The notes under the pieces were generated by a model. The model was not told the DNA's origin. It did no database searches and saw only the letters and a list, made by a program, of their open reading frames with translations. From Arsukibacterium indicum (GTDB lineage Bacteria > Pseudomonadota > Gammaproteobacteria > Enterobacterales > Alteromonadaceae), in assembly GCF_019100565.1 (NCBI RefSeq), contig NZ_JAHRID010000001.1, forward strand, positions 310,001 to 374,000: a stretch of DNA of 64,000 nt, written 5' to 3'. The position numbers were made by a program, and so were the translations under genes. The stretch's first letter is position 1, and every line of letters begins with the position of its first letter. Below are positions 28,001 through 38,588 of the stretch, in pieces.

Positions 28001-28591
28001 CTAAATTACTTTGTGCTGAGTTAAAAAATTGACAACCTGTCTGGCCGCCTGCTCTATTGTCAGATCAGCAGTTTGCAGGTGAATGTCTGGTGAGGCGGGC
28101 GCCTCATAAGGTGAGCTGATACCGGTAAAATTGGCTATATCACCCGCGCGGGCCTTTTTATACAGGCCTTTAGGGTCACGTTGTTCGCATATAGCAAGTG
28201 GCGTATCAACAAAAACTTCAATAAAGGCCTCTCCTGCCAGGGCTTTAGCCTGAGCGCGGTCGGCAATAAAGGGCGAAATAAAGGCAGTACCGACGATTAA
28301 GCCGGCATCCAGCATTAAGCGGCTTACTTCAGTTATGCGGCGGATATTTTCAACCCGCGATGCATCGTCAAAAGCTAGATCGTTATTCAGGCCGTGCCGG
28401 ATATTGTCACCGTCCAGCAGATAGGTATGACAGCCCAAATCAAATAACAGCCGGTCTACCGCATTGGCAATAGTCGACTTACCCGAGCCTGACAAACCGG
28501 TATACCACAATAAACAAGGCTTATGGCCATTGCGGCCCTGCCGCTCTTTATGCGTTACTGCGGCATTATGCCAGACGATATTTTTTGTCAT
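28001..28591 (-). CDS. cysC: Adenylylsulfate kinase
   Basis: A 196-residue APS kinase: P-loop GLSGSGKST at 32-40, LLDGDNIRHGLNNDLAFDDASRVENIRR, and the lid region PKGLYKKARAGDIANFTGISSPYEAP. It phosphorylates APS to PAPS, the sulfonyl donor for sulfate reduction or sulfotransfer. It is the last gene of a cysD-cysN-SLC13-cysC run, an order known in Shewanella-type bacteria. Confidence 0.96.
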   Translation of the reverse strand: MTKNIVWHNAAVTHKERQGRNGHKPCLLWYTGLSGSGKSTIANAVDRLLFDLGCHTYLLDGDNIRHGLNNDLAFDDASRVENIRRITEVSRLMLDAGLIVGTAFISPFIADRAQAKALAGEAFIEVFVDTPLAICEQRDPKGLYKKARAGDIANFTGISSPYEAPASPDIHLQTADLTIEQAARQVVNFLTQHKVI

Positions 28592-28649
28592 TGTAACTGT
28601 CTCTAATTATCAGTCAGGATTGCAAATATTATTAAATATGGAAACAGTA

Positions 28650-30377
28650 TTAAAATGGAAACACTAGCGGTATCAGCAACACGCTTAGTACCACATAGGT
28701 CAGGGCAACCGGCCCCCCCACCATTAAAAAGTGCTTAAGTTTATAGCTGCTGGCGTTAAATACCATCAGGTTTGTCTGATAACCATAGGGTGTAACAAAA
28801 CTGGCCGATGCAGCAAACGCCACGCCCATTACCATTGGCATTATATCCACGCCCATACCTTTGGCCAGGCTGTAAGCCACCGGAAACATTAATGCTGCGG
28901 CGGCATTGTTGGTTATCACTTCAGTAAGTAAATAAGTCAGCAAGAAAATACCAATAAAGGTCACCATTGGTGCCTGGCCTGCTAAGGCGCTACCGGCAAA
29001 GTCGCTGATATCCTGCGCCAGGCCGGTATGGGTCATGGCACTGGCGATACAAAGCGCGCTGGTTACAATCAGCCATATCTCAACCGGAAAGCGCCGTTTA
29101 ATTTCATTAATCGTCAGGCAACCGGTAAACAGCAGCGCTGCCAGTAAATATATCGCAGCCAGCAGCAATGATGTGCCTGTCAGCACGGTACCGGCAATCA
29201 TCGCCACAAAGCCCCACCAGGTTAAGCGCTCGCGCCAACCGCTTAACATATGCTCGGGTTCGATACCGGATAACAAGTAAAAGTTTTTACTGATATTATG
29301 CCGGCTGGCAAAATCAGGGCCGGTTGCCAGCAATAAAAAATCACCGGCTTTTAATTCAATTTCGCCTAATTTGCCATTCACCCGCTCACCTTCGCGCCTT
29401 ACAGCCACCACGGCGGCATCAAACCGGGCCCGAAAGCCGGTGCTTTTCAGGGTCTTGCCTTTTAATACTGACTCTTCTTTAATAATCACTTCAGTCAGGT
29501 TCTGGGTGGCCAGGCCATTTTCATCAGCAAATAAACTGATACCGGCAAACTGTTTCAGCACGTTCACCTTATGCACATTGCCGGTAAAAATCAGCTTATC
29601 ACCGGCTTTTAATACATCATAGCGTGCCACAGGGCGGATCACTTCGCGCTCCCGAATAATTTCGGTTAAAAACAATTCATCTAAATGGCGCAAACCGGCC
29701 TGCTCGACACTCTGGCCAATTAACGGTGAATCAACATTAAGTTTGGCTTCCAGCAAGTATTCGGTTATCTCAACGTCCTGGTTTTTCTCATCGGGCAGTA
29801 AATAGCTCATAATAAACAGCACCAGACTACCTCCGGCCAGCACGCCCAAACCTATCAGGGTAAAATCGAAAAAGGCAAAGCCCAGTTCGCCGGCTTCTAC
29901 CAGCATGGAATTTACAATCAGATTAGTTGAGGTACCAATTAAAGTCAGGGTACCGCCCATAATGGCGGCGTAAGACAACGGAATAAGCAATTTGGTGGGG
30001 GCCACTTTTTTATTGGCCCGTACGGCATTAAGCATTGCTGCCACCACGGCAGTGTTATTTAATACCGATGAAGCCAGTGCCGAAAAACCGATTGTGCGCC
30101 AGATAGAGCCCGGCACCGAGCGGGTAAATAAAAAACGGGATAAGCGCCTTAGGAGACTGGTTTTCTCCAGCGAAAACGAAATAAGTACCAGCAGTACCAG
30201 CGTGGCCAGGCCGGGGTTTGCCGCATTGCGCAGCAATACCCCGGTATCAATAAAGCCCAGCGTCAGCAACGCCAGCAACATAGCGGCAAAAATGCCGGTC
30301 GAATATGCTGAATAGCGGATAAGTGCTGCCACCAGCAGCACTAACATGACTACCAGCGCAATGGCCGTCAGGCTCAT
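28650..30377 (-). CDS. SLC13/DASS-family transporter with two TrkA-C domains, probable sulfate importer
   Basis: A 575-residue membrane protein: N-terminal helices (~1-190), two RCK_C/TrkA-C cytoplasmic domains inserted at about 200-285 and 295-365, then C-terminal helices. Family motifs [11 protein letters not shown] and, near the end, [14 protein letters not shown] (duplicated SNT-type substrate loops) are present. Position between cysN and cysC makes sulfate the most likely substrate. Its start overlaps the cysN stop by 4 nt. Confidence 0.88.
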   Translation of the reverse strand: MSLTAIALVVMLVLLVAALIRYSAYSTGIFAAMLLALLTLGFIDTGVLLRNAANPGLATLVLLVLISFSLEKTSLLRRLSRFLFTRSVPGSIWRTIGFSALASSVLNNTAVVAAMLNAVRANKKVAPTKLLIPLSYAAIMGGTLTLIGTSTNLIVNSMLVEAGELGFAFFDFTLIGLGVLAGGSLVLFIMSYLLPDEKNQDVEITEYLLEAKLNVDSPLIGQSVEQAGLRHLDELFLTEIIREREVIRPVARYDVLKAGDKLIFTGNVHKVNVLKQFAGISLFADENGLATQNLTEVIIKEESVLKGKTLKSTGFRARFDAAVVAVRREGERVNGKLGEIELKAGDFLLLATGPDFASRHNISKNFYLLSGIEPEHMLSGWRERLTWWGFVAMIAGTVLTGTSLLLAAIYLLAALLFTGCLTINEIKRRFPVEIWLIVTSALCIASAMTHTGLAQDISDFAGSALAGQAPMVTFIGIFLLTYLLTEVITNNAAAALMFPVAYSLAKGMGVDIMPMVMGVAFAASASFVTPYGYQTNLMVFNASSYKLKHFLMVGGPVALTYVVLSVLLIPLVFPF

Positions 30378-31795
30378 TTACGGCCTTTTTGCGACATTTC
30401 CGGAAAATGCTTACGCAGCAGCTGAATAAACTCCAGCTCAAAACTGCTTAAACCGGTTATTTCCTGCTCTGCCTGAGGTTCAGGTTGTACTGCCAGTGCC
30501 GCGTCCACCATACCGGCTGCCACCGTCAGGTTAGTTAAGCGGTCAATAACTATAAAAGCGCCGGTTTGCTTATTTTTTAAGTAAGCGTCAAATGCCACCG
30601 CTTCGGTCAGGTTAATATCAACCAGGCCAATTTCATTTAACCCCAGGTTTTGGGCATCACGCTCTTCCAGAGTATTAACATCTATCCGGTGATGCAACTT
30701 GGCCACTTCGCCGCTAACCAGTTTGCAGGCAAACTTAAAGTAGTAGTCGCGCTCGGTTTTCATTGGCTGCTCATGCATCCAGATTAACTTGGCACGCAGC
30801 CTTGATGACACATGCGCCAGCACATCTTTTTTCACCAGCATATTGCCGCGACTAATATCAATCTCATCGTTAAGCGTTAACGTCACCGCCTGCGGCGCAT
30901 GCGCCTCGTTAAGCTCACCATCAAAGGTAACTATCGATTTCACCGTCGAAATGGTGCCGGCCGGTAATACCCTGATGGTATCGCCCACCGCCACACTGCC
31001 GGCAGCAATGGTACCGGCAAAACCACGAAAGTCAGAGTTAGGCCGGCTGACCAGCTGCACCGGAAAGCGAAATTCAGGGCTGTCGGCCGAGGCACTGATT
31101 TCCATGGTTTCCAGATACTGCATTAACGTAGAACCGCGGAACCAGCTCAGCTTTTCGCTGGGGTTAACCACGTTGTCGCCTTCCAGTGCCGAAATCGGCA
31201 CAAAACGGATATCCGGTATATCCAGTGAGCCTGCCAGAGTTAAATACTCTTCCTGAATTTCTTTATAGCGCGCTTGTGAATAGTCCACCAAATCCATTTT
31301 ATTAATGGCCACAATAACGTGCTTAATACCCAGCAAACTGCAGATAAAACTGTGACGCCGGGTTTGAGTTTGCACGCCTTTGCGGGCATCAACCAGAATA
31401 ATAGCCACATCGCAGGTAGAGGCGCCGGTGGCCATATTGCGGGTGTATTGCTCATGGCCCGGCGTATCGGCAATAATAAATTTACGCTTGTCGGTTGAAA
31501 AATACCGGTAGGCGACATCAATGGTAATGCCCTGCTCGCGCTCTGACTGCAGGCCATCGACCAGCAGTGCCAGATCCACTTTATTGCCCTGGGTGCCCGA
31601 CTTTTTACTGTCTTCAGTAATCGCCGCCAGTTGATCTTCAAAGATCATTTTGCTGTCGTGCAACAGGCGACCAATCAGGGTGCTTTTACCATCGTCAACA
31701 CTGCCGCAGGTAATAAAGCGCAGCAGCTGTTTATTCTCGTGTTGGTTTAAGTAAGCTAATATATCTTGTTCAATTAAGGCTGAAGCGTGGCTCAT
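30374..31795 (-). CDS. cysN: Sulfate adenylyltransferase subunit 1 (GTPase)
   Basis: A 473-residue EF-Tu-like GTPase with G1 GSVDDGKS (31-38), switch region [15 protein letters not shown]-type ([17 protein letters not shown]), G3 DTPGHEQY, G4 NKMD and G5 SALEGDN. Together with CysD it forms APS from ATP and sulfate, driven by GTP hydrolysis. No CysC domain is fused at its C-terminus, consistent with the separate cysC. Confidence 0.97.
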   Translation of the reverse strand: MSHASALIEQDILAYLNQHENKQLLRFITCGSVDDGKSTLIGRLLHDSKMIFEDQLAAITEDSKKSGTQGNKVDLALLVDGLQSEREQGITIDVAYRYFSTDKRKFIIADTPGHEQYTRNMATGASTCDVAIILVDARKGVQTQTRRHSFICSLLGIKHVIVAINKMDLVDYSQARYKEIQEEYLTLAGSLDIPDIRFVPISALEGDNVVNPSEKLSWFRGSTLMQYLETMEISASADSPEFRFPVQLVSRPNSDFRGFAGTIAAGSVAVGDTIRVLPAGTISTVKSIVTFDGELNEAHAPQAVTLTLNDEIDISRGNMLVKKDVLAHVSSRLRAKLIWMHEQPMKTERDYYFKFACKLVSGEVAKLHHRIDVNTLEERDAQNLGLNEIGLVDINLTEAVAFDAYLKNKQTGAFIVIDRLTNLTVAAGMVDAALAVQPEPQAEQEITGLSSFELEFIQLLRKHFPEMSQKGRK

Positions 31796-31809
31796 GTTAT
31801 TCTCCGGTA

Positions 31810-32766
31810 CTAGAAGTACCCCTCCATCTTTTTCTTTTCCATCGAGCCACTGCTATCGTGGTCAATTACCCGGCCCTGCCGCTCTGACGTTTTAGTCAGC
31901 AGCATTTCCTGAATAATCTCAGGCAAAGTAGCAGCAGTTGATTCGACTGCACCGGTTAACGGGTAGCAGCCCAGAGTACGGAACCGCACCTGCTTCAACA
32001 TCGGCGTTTCACCTTCTTTTAATGGCATCCGCTCATCATCTACCATAATCAGGGTGCCATCGCGTTCAACCACCGGCCGTTCTTTGGCAAAGTATAAATC
32101 GGGAATATCGATATTTTCTAAATAGATATATTGCCAGATATCCAGCTCTGTCCAGTTTGAAAGTGGAAATACCCGGATACTCTCACCTTTATCTACCCGA
32201 CCGTTAAAGATATTCCACAGCTCCGGCCGCTGGTTTTTCGGGTCCCAGCGATGGTGTTTATCCCGGAATGAATACACCCGTTCTTTCGCCCGTGACTTTT
32301 CTTCATCACGGCGGGCGCCACCAAAGGCGGCATCAAACTTATATTTATCCAATGCCTGTTTCAGGCTCTGGGTTTTCATTATATCGGTATGTTTGGCGCT
32401 ACCATGGCTGAACGGGCCAACATTCATCGCCAGCCCTTCCGGGTTAATATGCACCAGCAGTTCCAGATCATACTTTTTAGGAATGCTATCGCGAAAGGCG
32501 ATCATTTCCTTAAACTTCCAGGTGGTATCAACATGTAGTAACGGAAACGGAATTTTACCCGGATAAAAAGCCTTGCGGGCCAGATGAAGCAGTACAGATG
32601 AATCTTTACCAACCGAGTACAGCATAACCGGGTTATCAAACTCGGCTGCTACTTCGCGGAAAATCTGAATAGACTCATTTTCCAGTGCTTTAAGGTGGGT
32701 CATTCCCTTATTTTGTGAAGAATTTTGCACAGAGTTATGCATAGGGTTTTGCAAAGGCGTTTGCAT
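31810..32766 (-). CDS. cysD: Sulfate adenylyltransferase subunit 2
   Basis: A 318-residue ATP pyrophosphatase with the PP-loop [18 protein letters not shown], and the C-terminal [23 protein letters not shown]-type ending. I keep the start at 32766, which has an AGGAG site 5 nt upstream, although the conserved family N-terminus ([11 protein letters not shown]) begins 21 residues later. It is the first gene of the sulfate activation operon; the 201-nt gap upstream (32767-32967) should hold the promoter, but I see no convincing CysB-type site. Confidence 0.96.
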   Translation of the reverse strand: MQTPLQNPMHNSVQNSSQNKGMTHLKALENESIQIFREVAAEFDNPVMLYSVGKDSSVLLHLARKAFYPGKIPFPLLHVDTTWKFKEMIAFRDSIPKKYDLELLVHINPEGLAMNVGPFSHGSAKHTDIMKTQSLKQALDKYKFDAAFGGARRDEEKSRAKERVYSFRDKHHRWDPKNQRPELWNIFNGRVDKGESIRVFPLSNWTELDIWQYIYLENIDIPDLYFAKERPVVERDGTLIMVDDERMPLKEGETPMLKQVRFRTLGCYPLTGAVESTAATLPEIIQEMLLTKTSERQGRVIDHDSSGSMEKKKMEGYF

Positions 32767-32967
32767 AAATCACTCCTGTTGATTCGTTGCCATAGCTTAC
32801 AGAAATAGTCATTGCAGTACCAGATATCAGCTAACGATAAACCACCGGCAGTGGCAAATAAAAGCAGCGGTGTAGACGGCTGCAGCGGCGCAAATATACC
32901 GCTGAGCTTAGTGGGGGTTCAAGTAATTGTTTGGTATATGATATAGCCAGGCAACGCGAGCTGATAA

Positions 32968-34128
32968 TTAAGCCGGCATAGCCTTTATTACGGTTTGCCA
33001 GACCCGCAACCAAAGCGCTTCAGTTTGCTGCTTCCAGTATTGTCGCTGCAATTGCAGCTTTTTATCATCTTTCTCATCAATTAGCCGCATTAACAACGAT
33101 TCAATGTCATTGGCTGTTGCTTCAGCAGAAATCAGCGCATATGGTTGTAAATAGTCTTCAAATAAACGCTCATATTTATGACTCCAGCTCGTTCCCATGC
33201 ACGGTACTCCCTGTGATAAGGCACTGACACAACCGTGGAAACGTGAACAGATTACTGCTTTACTGGCACCGATAATACCTTTTACTTTAAGCGGGTCGGC
33301 TTCATTCAGGATAGTAATATCATCACCGGCTTGCTGAATTATCTGGTTACAGATAGCTTCATCACCTTTGCCTTCGTGATTTAATAAAACAGGCTCCAAG
33401 CCCATTTCACGCACTATTTGTACCGCATCGGTTAATACCCGCAGGTAATTCTGCTGCCAGTCAGCATGCTGGTTGCGACTGCTAATCATATTACTGTTTG
33501 GAATGATCAGTACCTTTTGCTGACCATCGCTGTAGTTCTCGGGCACTATACCGGTGACCAGATTGGTAAAATCAGGAAACTGCTTCAGATTCGGCGCATC
33601 GCCGATAAGCTTACGTACATGCTGAAAACTGGTTTGTTCGCGGGCACAAATCAGGCTGGCTTGCGGCAACGCACTCTTTAAACGCCTAATGTCCTGCTCA
33701 CGGCTGAATGGCCCCATCGCCTGTGGCAGTAATACAACATGCTTACCGTGTTTTGCGAAGCGGTTAAGCATTTTTGTCAGTGCTTTTATATTGCCACTGC
33801 CCCACTGATCGCCATAGGCAAAACCAGATGCATCAAGCACAAGGTCAACATCTGCCTCGGTAATAATCCCTAAGTTATTGATTAACCAACGTCGTATGCG
33901 CCCAGGCAGCCAATAACTCAACACTGTTAAATCCAGAGGGCCTTTTCTTAAAGGCAGCAGCTGCAGGGCACCAACAGCAGCCCGGGATAAATAAGGCGAA
34001 TTAATATTAGGTGACAACACGGGTATAGCAGCGGGATACTGCTGCTTAATTTGCTGCAGAACTGCATGCAGCATAAGCTCTGCGCCTTTATTAACGAACT
34101 GGACGCCTCTTATTTCTATATATTTCAT
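32968..34128 (-). CDS. Polysaccharide pyruvyl transferase family protein
   Basis: A 386-residue protein of the PF04230 (PS_pyruv_trans/CsaB) family: N-terminal [26 protein letters not shown], central [14 protein letters not shown] and C-terminal [32 protein letters not shown]. Enzymes of this family add a pyruvyl ketal to sugars of exopolysaccharides or, in CsaB, to secondary cell-wall polymers that hold S-layer proteins in Gram-positive bacteria. It is coupled (4-nt overlap) to the nitroreductase gene and lies in one unit with a flippase. The acceptor sugar is unknown. Confidence 0.88.
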   Translation of the reverse strand: MKYIEIRGVQFVNKGAELMLHAVLQQIKQQYPAAIPVLSPNINSPYLSRAAVGALQLLPLRKGPLDLTVLSYWLPGRIRRWLINNLGIITEADVDLVLDASGFAYGDQWGSGNIKALTKMLNRFAKHGKHVVLLPQAMGPFSREQDIRRLKSALPQASLICAREQTSFQHVRKLIGDAPNLKQFPDFTNLVTGIVPENYSDGQQKVLIIPNSNMISSRNQHADWQQNYLRVLTDAVQIVREMGLEPVLLNHEGKGDEAICNQIIQQAGDDITILNEADPLKVKGIIGASKAVICSRFHGCVSALSQGVPCMGTSWSHKYERLFEDYLQPYALISAEATANDIESLLMRLIDEKDDKKLQLQRQYWKQQTEALWLRVWQTVIKAMPA

Positions 34129-35201
34129 ACGACATCTTTAACCAAAATTGAATTGTTTTTTTTCTGAGAAAAGGCAATCCCCCCCTCAGGCTGAGCGTAT
34201 CCAACTGCCATTAACATTACTGTGCGCTGGTAATAGGCTAAACCCAGCTTTTGAGTCAGCATTTTTTCACGCGCTTCAATATCAGGCCAGTTAATGGGGC
34301 AGGTCGACAACCCCAGCGTTTCAAAAGCCAGCATCAGTTGCATTGCCGCCAGAGCTCCATCAATATAAATAACATGGCGGTCACGCTCTGCCGGATAGGC
34401 ACTTAAATCACCAACAATAGCGATAATACACTGAAAGTTTTCAGCAAAACCAACGGTACCCATGGCGCATTTTGCTATATCAGCGGCTTTATCAGCTTCG
34501 TTAATCACATAAAATTGAAAGGGCTGCCTGTTGCATGCAGAAGGCGCCAGTTTAGCGGCGGCAATGGCCTGTTGAATCAAACTTTCTGGCACAGGTTTCG
34601 GCTGATACCAACGCACTGATCGCCGTCGCTGAAATAGCGTTAACAGCTGTTGATAATCAACCGGACAGTCAGGCAACGTGTTATGAGGATAGGGAATGCT
34701 GTTGGTTACAGCTGCGCTATTAGTAACAGCTGCGTTGCTGCTTTCGCCAAATAAGCGACGGGCATTTTCGATTTCAATGGTCGAGCCGGCCACTTTAAAA
34801 TAATCAGTCAGTACGTCAGTAGCCCATTTCAGTTCTTCAGCACATAACTGCTGGCTTTTAACCGCAGCAAGATAGCAATCTACCGTTTCACCAATATAGG
34901 CTTCTGCGAACACCTCCCGGCGCGGCTGCATTATAAGGCCTTTTTCTAAGCGGTGAATATTACGCCGGAGCAGCGCGCTGCTTTTGCCAATTTGAGTGAG
35001 TGACTTAGCGTATGCCAGCCGGCCCTGCAGCACGGCCTTATGCTCCCGCCGGAATTGGTTACTGAAAAAGGTATAGTAAATTGATGCCAGAAAGCCGTTA
35101 GTCGAAAATAACCGGATACAAAAAAGTTGGATTTCTGTCAGGTATTGTCTGATTTTCTTACGCCACACTACCGGCAAACAATTTACAAGCCAGGTTTTCA
35201 T
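34125..35201 (-). CDS. Nitroreductase-family flavoprotein in a polysaccharide gene set
   Basis: A 358-residue protein. Residues ~1-155 form an N-terminal extension without a family I recognise ([33 protein letters not shown]). Residues ~190-350 are a nitroreductase/FMN domain: [42 protein letters not shown] and [11 protein letters not shown]. It lies between a flippase and a pyruvyl transferase. Pyruvyl transferase and nitroreductase-like genes are found together in other polysaccharide loci, but I know of no proven reaction. It may carry out a redox step on a glycan or its precursor. Confidence 0.82.
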   Translation of the reverse strand: MKTWLVNCLPVVWRKKIRQYLTEIQLFCIRLFSTNGFLASIYYTFFSNQFRREHKAVLQGRLAYAKSLTQIGKSSALLRRNIHRLEKGLIMQPRREVFAEAYIGETVDCYLAAVKSQQLCAEELKWATDVLTDYFKVAGSTIEIENARRLFGESSNAAVTNSAAVTNSIPYPHNTLPDCPVDYQQLLTLFQRRRSVRWYQPKPVPESLIQQAIAAAKLAPSACNRQPFQFYVINEADKAADIAKCAMGTVGFAENFQCIIAIVGDLSAYPAERDRHVIYIDGALAAMQLMLAFETLGLSTCPINWPDIEAREKMLTQKLGLAYYQRTVMLMAVGYAQPEGGIAFSQKKNNSILVKDVV

Positions 35202-35277
35202 AATATGTTTGCTCTGAAGTTACTGATAGCGCGCAAAATAACATATTAACGACCATTTCAGCCAATACAACAGAATT

Positions 35278-36600
35278 CTACCTGCGGTTATTAATGACAC
35301 CGGCTTGCAGCACACAAATAAGTTGGTTTCGGGTACTGCGGGCAAAAAACAAGAAAAAGAACGATGCGTAAGCATAGGAAATCAGCGTTGCCCAGGCTGC
35401 CCCCGCAATACCCATAACAGGAATTAACCATAAATTCAGCCCAATATTCAGTAGCGCTCCTATACCGTGGCTAAGCAACGACAGCGGCTCCTGCTCGGTG
35501 ATCAGTAAATGCTGGCTTATCAGATAACGAACAAACACAAAACAGCCAGCCCAGATATGAATACGCAGCACCAGCACAGCAGCGGCAAAGCTATCTCCAA
35601 ACAGTAGGTTGATAATCCAGGGGGCGGTGACCGACATAATTAAGGCGATAACTAACGCACAACCAAAAAACAGTACGGCATAACGGCGAAGTTTAAGGTA
35701 ATAGGGTGTCCAGCCCTGCTGATGCGCTTTAATCATATCTGGATAATACCTGGCAGCAAATGTCGCTGGAAATACATACCATAGCTCCGACAAACGGCTG
35801 GCAGCAGCATAAATACCGGCCTGCTCAGTGCCGGCCATAGCCCCCAGCATAACAATATCTATTTTCAGATAAATTACCGACACTATGCCCGATAGCCATA
35901 ACCAGGACGAACGCTTCAGCAATAACCTTGCCTGCTGCCAGTCAAACCAGCGTGGATGATAACGCGGCCAGCACGGCTCACCGTCTTTAAAAGGCTGTTG
36001 CTTACGAAGGTAAAGCCAGTACTGCGCCATACCCACAACAAAAAATTCAATACCAGTCAGCAGTAACAAGCTGGCGATACCAAAACCATAATAAAGCAGC
36101 ACCAGTTTAATAGCGAAGCTTAAAAGAGAGATAACCGCTTTGGCGTACGCAGTACTGCGAAACGTGCCTTGAAAATTAAGATAAAACTCAAACAACAAAA
36201 AGCCGATAAATGCCTGCAGCAAGAACAATACTGCGATGGCAACAGCAGTGTTACCGCTAAACATATCAGGGTACAGTAAAAAAAACGCCAGCAGCATCAG
36301 GCTGCCAGCAATCAGCCCCAACACCAGGCGCAAGGTCACTGCGCTGTAGAGCATTGTCATAGCTGTATGGCCGTTGTCGTGCTTTACCATCTGCCGCACA
36401 ACAATATTATTCAGGCCAAGGCTGGAAATGGGAACTAAAAATGCGCTCCATGCCATTACAATAGAGTATACACCCAGCTCACTGGCACCCAGCATACGGG
36501 CAACGAATACGGTAAGCACGGCTCCAGCGGCTAGCTTTATCAGCTTATCGCCCAGCATAGCAGCAGCACGGGCATAAAAAAGTTTTTTAATCAGGCCCAC
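35278..36600 (-). CDS. Oligosaccharide flippase (Wzx/RfbX, MOP superfamily)
   Basis: A 440-residue protein with 12 or so hydrophobic helices, beginning with GLIKKLFYARAAAMLGDKLIKLAAGAVLTVFVARMLGASELGVYSIVMAW, a typical polysaccharide-synthesis start. It would flip undecaprenyl-linked repeat units across the inner membrane. It is followed by the nitroreductase and pyruvyl transferase genes. If the partial protein at the right edge is also Wzx, this is a second flippase for a different glycan. Confidence 0.9.
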   Translation of the reverse strand: MGLIKKLFYARAAAMLGDKLIKLAAGAVLTVFVARMLGASELGVYSIVMAWSAFLVPISSLGLNNIVVRQMVKHDNGHTAMTMLYSAVTLRLVLGLIAGSLMLLAFFLLYPDMFSGNTAVAIAVLFLLQAFIGFLLFEFYLNFQGTFRSTAYAKAVISLLSFAIKLVLLYYGFGIASLLLLTGIEFFVVGMAQYWLYLRKQQPFKDGEPCWPRYHPRWFDWQQARLLLKRSSWLWLSGIVSVIYLKIDIVMLGAMAGTEQAGIYAAASRLSELWYVFPATFAARYYPDMIKAHQQGWTPYYLKLRRYAVLFFGCALVIALIMSVTAPWIINLLFGDSFAAAVLVLRIHIWAGCFVFVRYLISQHLLITEQEPLSLLSHGIGALLNIGLNLWLIPVMGIAGAAWATLISYAYASFFFLFFARSTRNQLICVLQAGVINNRR

Positions 36601-36764
36601 TTGTTGTCTTCATCAAAAATGAAAAAATTATATTAACAATCCGTCAGGCTTGGCTGCCAATCGGAACAGTCAGTATTATTGACCTGAACGGATAACAACA
36701 AACCAGCAAGCTCGGCATAAACTAACACGGTAACGTTCACTAAAAAGTTTTTAAATCGTCACGC

Positions 36765-36792
36765 AAAAAAAAGCCCAATAGGTATTGGGCTT
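36765..36792 (-). terminator. Second intrinsic terminator after the S-layer-like gene
   Basis: A perfect 10-bp inverted repeat (AAGCCCAATA 36771-36780 and TATTGGGCTT 36783-36792) is followed on the minus strand by a run of T (A-run 36765-36772 on the plus strand). It lies ~165 nt past the stop of the S-layer-like gene and would catch read-through. Confidence 0.85.
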
Positions 36793-36910
36793 AAAAGTGT
36801 TTCATTTCAATGAATTCGGTTTTAGCTGTATAGCTCTTGTAGTATACGCCGGAACAAAGAAGAATGCTGCAAAAAAAAACAGATTAATTTGTTTTTTTAA
36901 GAAATTTATC

Positions 36911-36941
36911 AAAAAAAAAGCGGGCTAAAGCCCGCTTTTTT
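36911..36941 (-). terminator. Strong intrinsic terminator directly after the S-layer-like gene
   Basis: AGCGGGC (36919-36925), 4-nt loop TAAA, GCCCGCT (36930-36936), flanked by a nine-A run on the left and a six-T run on the right. It can act on both strands but sits 15 nt after the minus-strand stop at 36956, so it ends that gene's message. Confidence 0.92.
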
Positions 36942-36955
36942 AATACTAAGAAAAA

Positions 36956-38413
36956 TTACTTAGTTTGTACTTTAGAATCGTTGTTAACGATTGCACGCTC
37001 TGAAGTAGTGTTATCAGTGTATGCAGCGTAAACGATTACATCGTTCTCTGGTACGTTAGTAGTAATCTGGAAAGAGAACTTAACCGGAGAAGTAGTGCTT
37101 ACACCAGCAGCAGATAACGCAGCATTTAAGGCACCAGCAACTGAAGTTACTGAACCTGGTGCTGAAGTACCAGCAGCATAGTTAGAAGCGATTGTAGTAC
37201 CGTCTTCAGCAAATACGTCTAACGTGATGTTACCAGACTTAGAGCCGTGGTTGGTTACGTTAGCAATAATACCGAAACGACCACCGCCAACTACCATATA
37301 AGGTACGCGAACCTGTGAACCGTTCAGAGTCCAGGCACCAGCAGATTTAGGACCAATTTCCAGAGTCTGAGCAGTACCAGTGTTGTAATTGATGGTATTG
37401 GTTACAGTGTAAGTACTTGCATTCAGAGCTGCAGGGGCCTTAGCACCACCCTGACGAACGTCGAAGGTAGCAGTTACTGCAGTAGCAGGGGCATCAGTAC
37501 AGGTGAAGGTCATGCTGGTAGCAGTGAACGTAACACCAGTAGCGCCATCAGTTGCACCGGTACAACCAGTGATCGCAACAGCAGAAGCAGGAGCCTGAAC
37601 GCCAGCAGTAGTAGAGCTGGTATCAGTAACCCAAGAGAAATCACCGTTAACTACGTACTTAGAAGAAACGTAAGTTACCGGAGCCAGGAAGGCAACAGGA
37701 GCCATAGGGCCAGTGCCATCTGGATCAAAGGTAGGGTTCTGAGAAACAGTTACACCTAAAGCATCCTGGAAAGTAGCACCAGTGAAGCTTAAACGGCTGT
37801 CGTTCACATCGATAATAGCATCAAGTGTAGTTACAGCAGTAGAGAACTCAGAAGCAGTGTAAACTAATTTGAATGATGACTTGGTGCCAGCATCAATAGT
37901 TACGCCACTAGAAGTTTGCGCTGCATAAGTAACGGTTAAGCCGCTTCCAGATTGTAACTTAGCAGCATTAGCAGCGAAAGTTGCACCAGCAGCGATAGTG
38001 AACTTCTGACCAACAGTAGTAGTCGCTGTTGATACTTCAGTTACACGGTAAGTAACAGAGGTAGCAGTTGAGCTTAACAGACCTAAAGTAACTGGCGAAC
38101 CAGCAACGTTAGCAGCCGGAGTACCATCAGCATTCAGAGTATCTGAAGTAGTGATAGTGCTTTTGAACTGAGAAGCTGCGATAGCATCGTTAGAGAAAGT
38201 AAAGGTGATGATATCGCCAACAGCGTATTCAGCGCCTAAAGTTACTTCCAGGTTTTCACGTGGAATAGTTACTGTAGTTGCGGTGTTTGATAAGCGCTCA
38301 GTTGAGAACGCAACTGCAGTGCTGTCGTCAACGATGTTGACTGCAGCTACTGCATTTACAGAGAAACCAGCAACTGCAACGGCCAGTAACGTCTTTTTAA
38401 AAGTAGTCTTCAT
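36956..38413 (-). CDS. Probable S-layer protein, Slr4-like
   Basis: Start at the ATG at 38413 with GGAG 9 nt upstream; 485 residues. The signal peptide MKTTFKKTLLAVAVAGFS is cleaved near VNAVAA-VN. The mature protein is Thr/Ala/Val/Ser-rich and acidic, contains almost no Lys or Met, has only two Cys (CTGATD...FTC, probable disulfide) and is full of alternating beta-strand patterns. Codon use is strongly biased (e.g. GTA/GCA/ACT), and it has a consensus promoter and double terminators: all point to a very abundant surface protein. I believe it belongs to the Slr4 S-layer family known from Pseudoalteromonas tunicata, but this is from memory of its general character. It directly follows the T2SS-like secretin gene. 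Other possibilities are a major secreted adhesin or matrix protein. Confidence 0.66.
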   Translation of the reverse strand: MKTTFKKTLLAVAVAGFSVNAVAAVNIVDDSTAVAFSTERLSNTATTVTIPRENLEVTLGAEYAVGDIITFTFSNDAIAASQFKSTITTSDTLNADGTPAANVAGSPVTLGLLSSTATSVTYRVTEVSTATTTVGQKFTIAAGATFAANAAKLQSGSGLTVTYAAQTSSGVTIDAGTKSSFKLVYTASEFSTAVTTLDAIIDVNDSRLSFTGATFQDALGVTVSQNPTFDPDGTGPMAPVAFLAPVTYVSSKYVVNGDFSWVTDTSSTTAGVQAPASAVAITGCTGATDGATGVTFTATSMTFTCTDAPATAVTATFDVRQGGAKAPAALNASTYTVTNTINYNTGTAQTLEIGPKSAGAWTLNGSQVRVPYMVVGGGRFGIIANVTNHGSKSGNITLDVFAEDGTTIASNYAAGTSAPGSVTSVAGALNAALSAAGVSTTSPVKFSFQITTNVPENDVIVYAAYTDNTTSERAIVNNDSKVQTK

Positions 38414-38425
38414 TAGAACTATCTC

Positions 38426-38441
38426 CAATTTCATGAAATTG
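38426..38441. promoter_or_regulatory. 16-bp perfect palindrome abutting the ribosome site of the S-layer-like gene
   Basis: CAATTTCATGAAATTG is a perfect inverted repeat in the leader; it ends one base inside the GGAG ribosome site (38423-38426). It could fold in mRNA near the start codon or bind a dimeric regulator. Confidence 0.7.
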
Positions 38442-38486
38442 AAACACATCGGCGTCGTGCCTTTGTTTCTTGTTTTAGTAAGAAAG

Positions 38487-38498
38487 TGGGTCGACCCA
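38487..38498. promoter_or_regulatory. 12-bp palindrome just after the predicted start of the S-layer-like transcript
   Basis: TGGGTCGACCCA (38487-38498) is a perfect palindrome beginning about 7 nt downstream of the predicted transcription start. It may be an operator or a 5'-end stabilising hairpin; neither is proven. Confidence 0.5.
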
Positions 38499-38511
38499 AA
38501 TTCTTCCTAGC

Positions 38512-38539
38512 ATTCTATAACCGAAACAGCGTTTGTCAA
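38512..38539 (-). promoter_or_regulatory. Near-consensus sigma-70 promoter of the S-layer-like gene
   Basis: On the minus strand: -35 TTGACA (38539-38534, 6 of 6), 16-nt spacer, -10 TAGAAT (38517-38512, 5 of 6). Upstream sequence to ~38590 is AT-rich, like an UP element. The predicted start near 38505 gives a leader of about 90 nt. It lets the gene be expressed separately from the secretion operon above it. Confidence 0.8.
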
Positions 38540-38588
38540 CGCAAAACTTTTAGTTATTTTACGTTAAGTTGTTTTTACAACTTAATTT

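Larger units (their letters stand above)
36601..36955. other. Non-coding interval between flippase and S-layer-like gene
   Basis: This 355-nt gap carries two intrinsic terminators (listed separately) in its right half and an AT-rich left part that should contain the promoter for the flippase-nitroreductase-pyruvyl transferase set. I see no open reading frame or RNA gene in it. Confidence 0.7.

Noticed and set aside
30789-31256. 155-residue plus-strand frame opposite cysN
   Set aside because: Antisense shadow of a well conserved GTPase gene; composition and lack of start signals argue against coding.
38560-38588. AAGTTGT/ACAACTT hairpin just after the secretin gene as a terminator
   Set aside because: The stem is AT-rich and not followed by a T-run on the minus strand, so read-through from the secretion operon into the S-layer-like gene remains possible.
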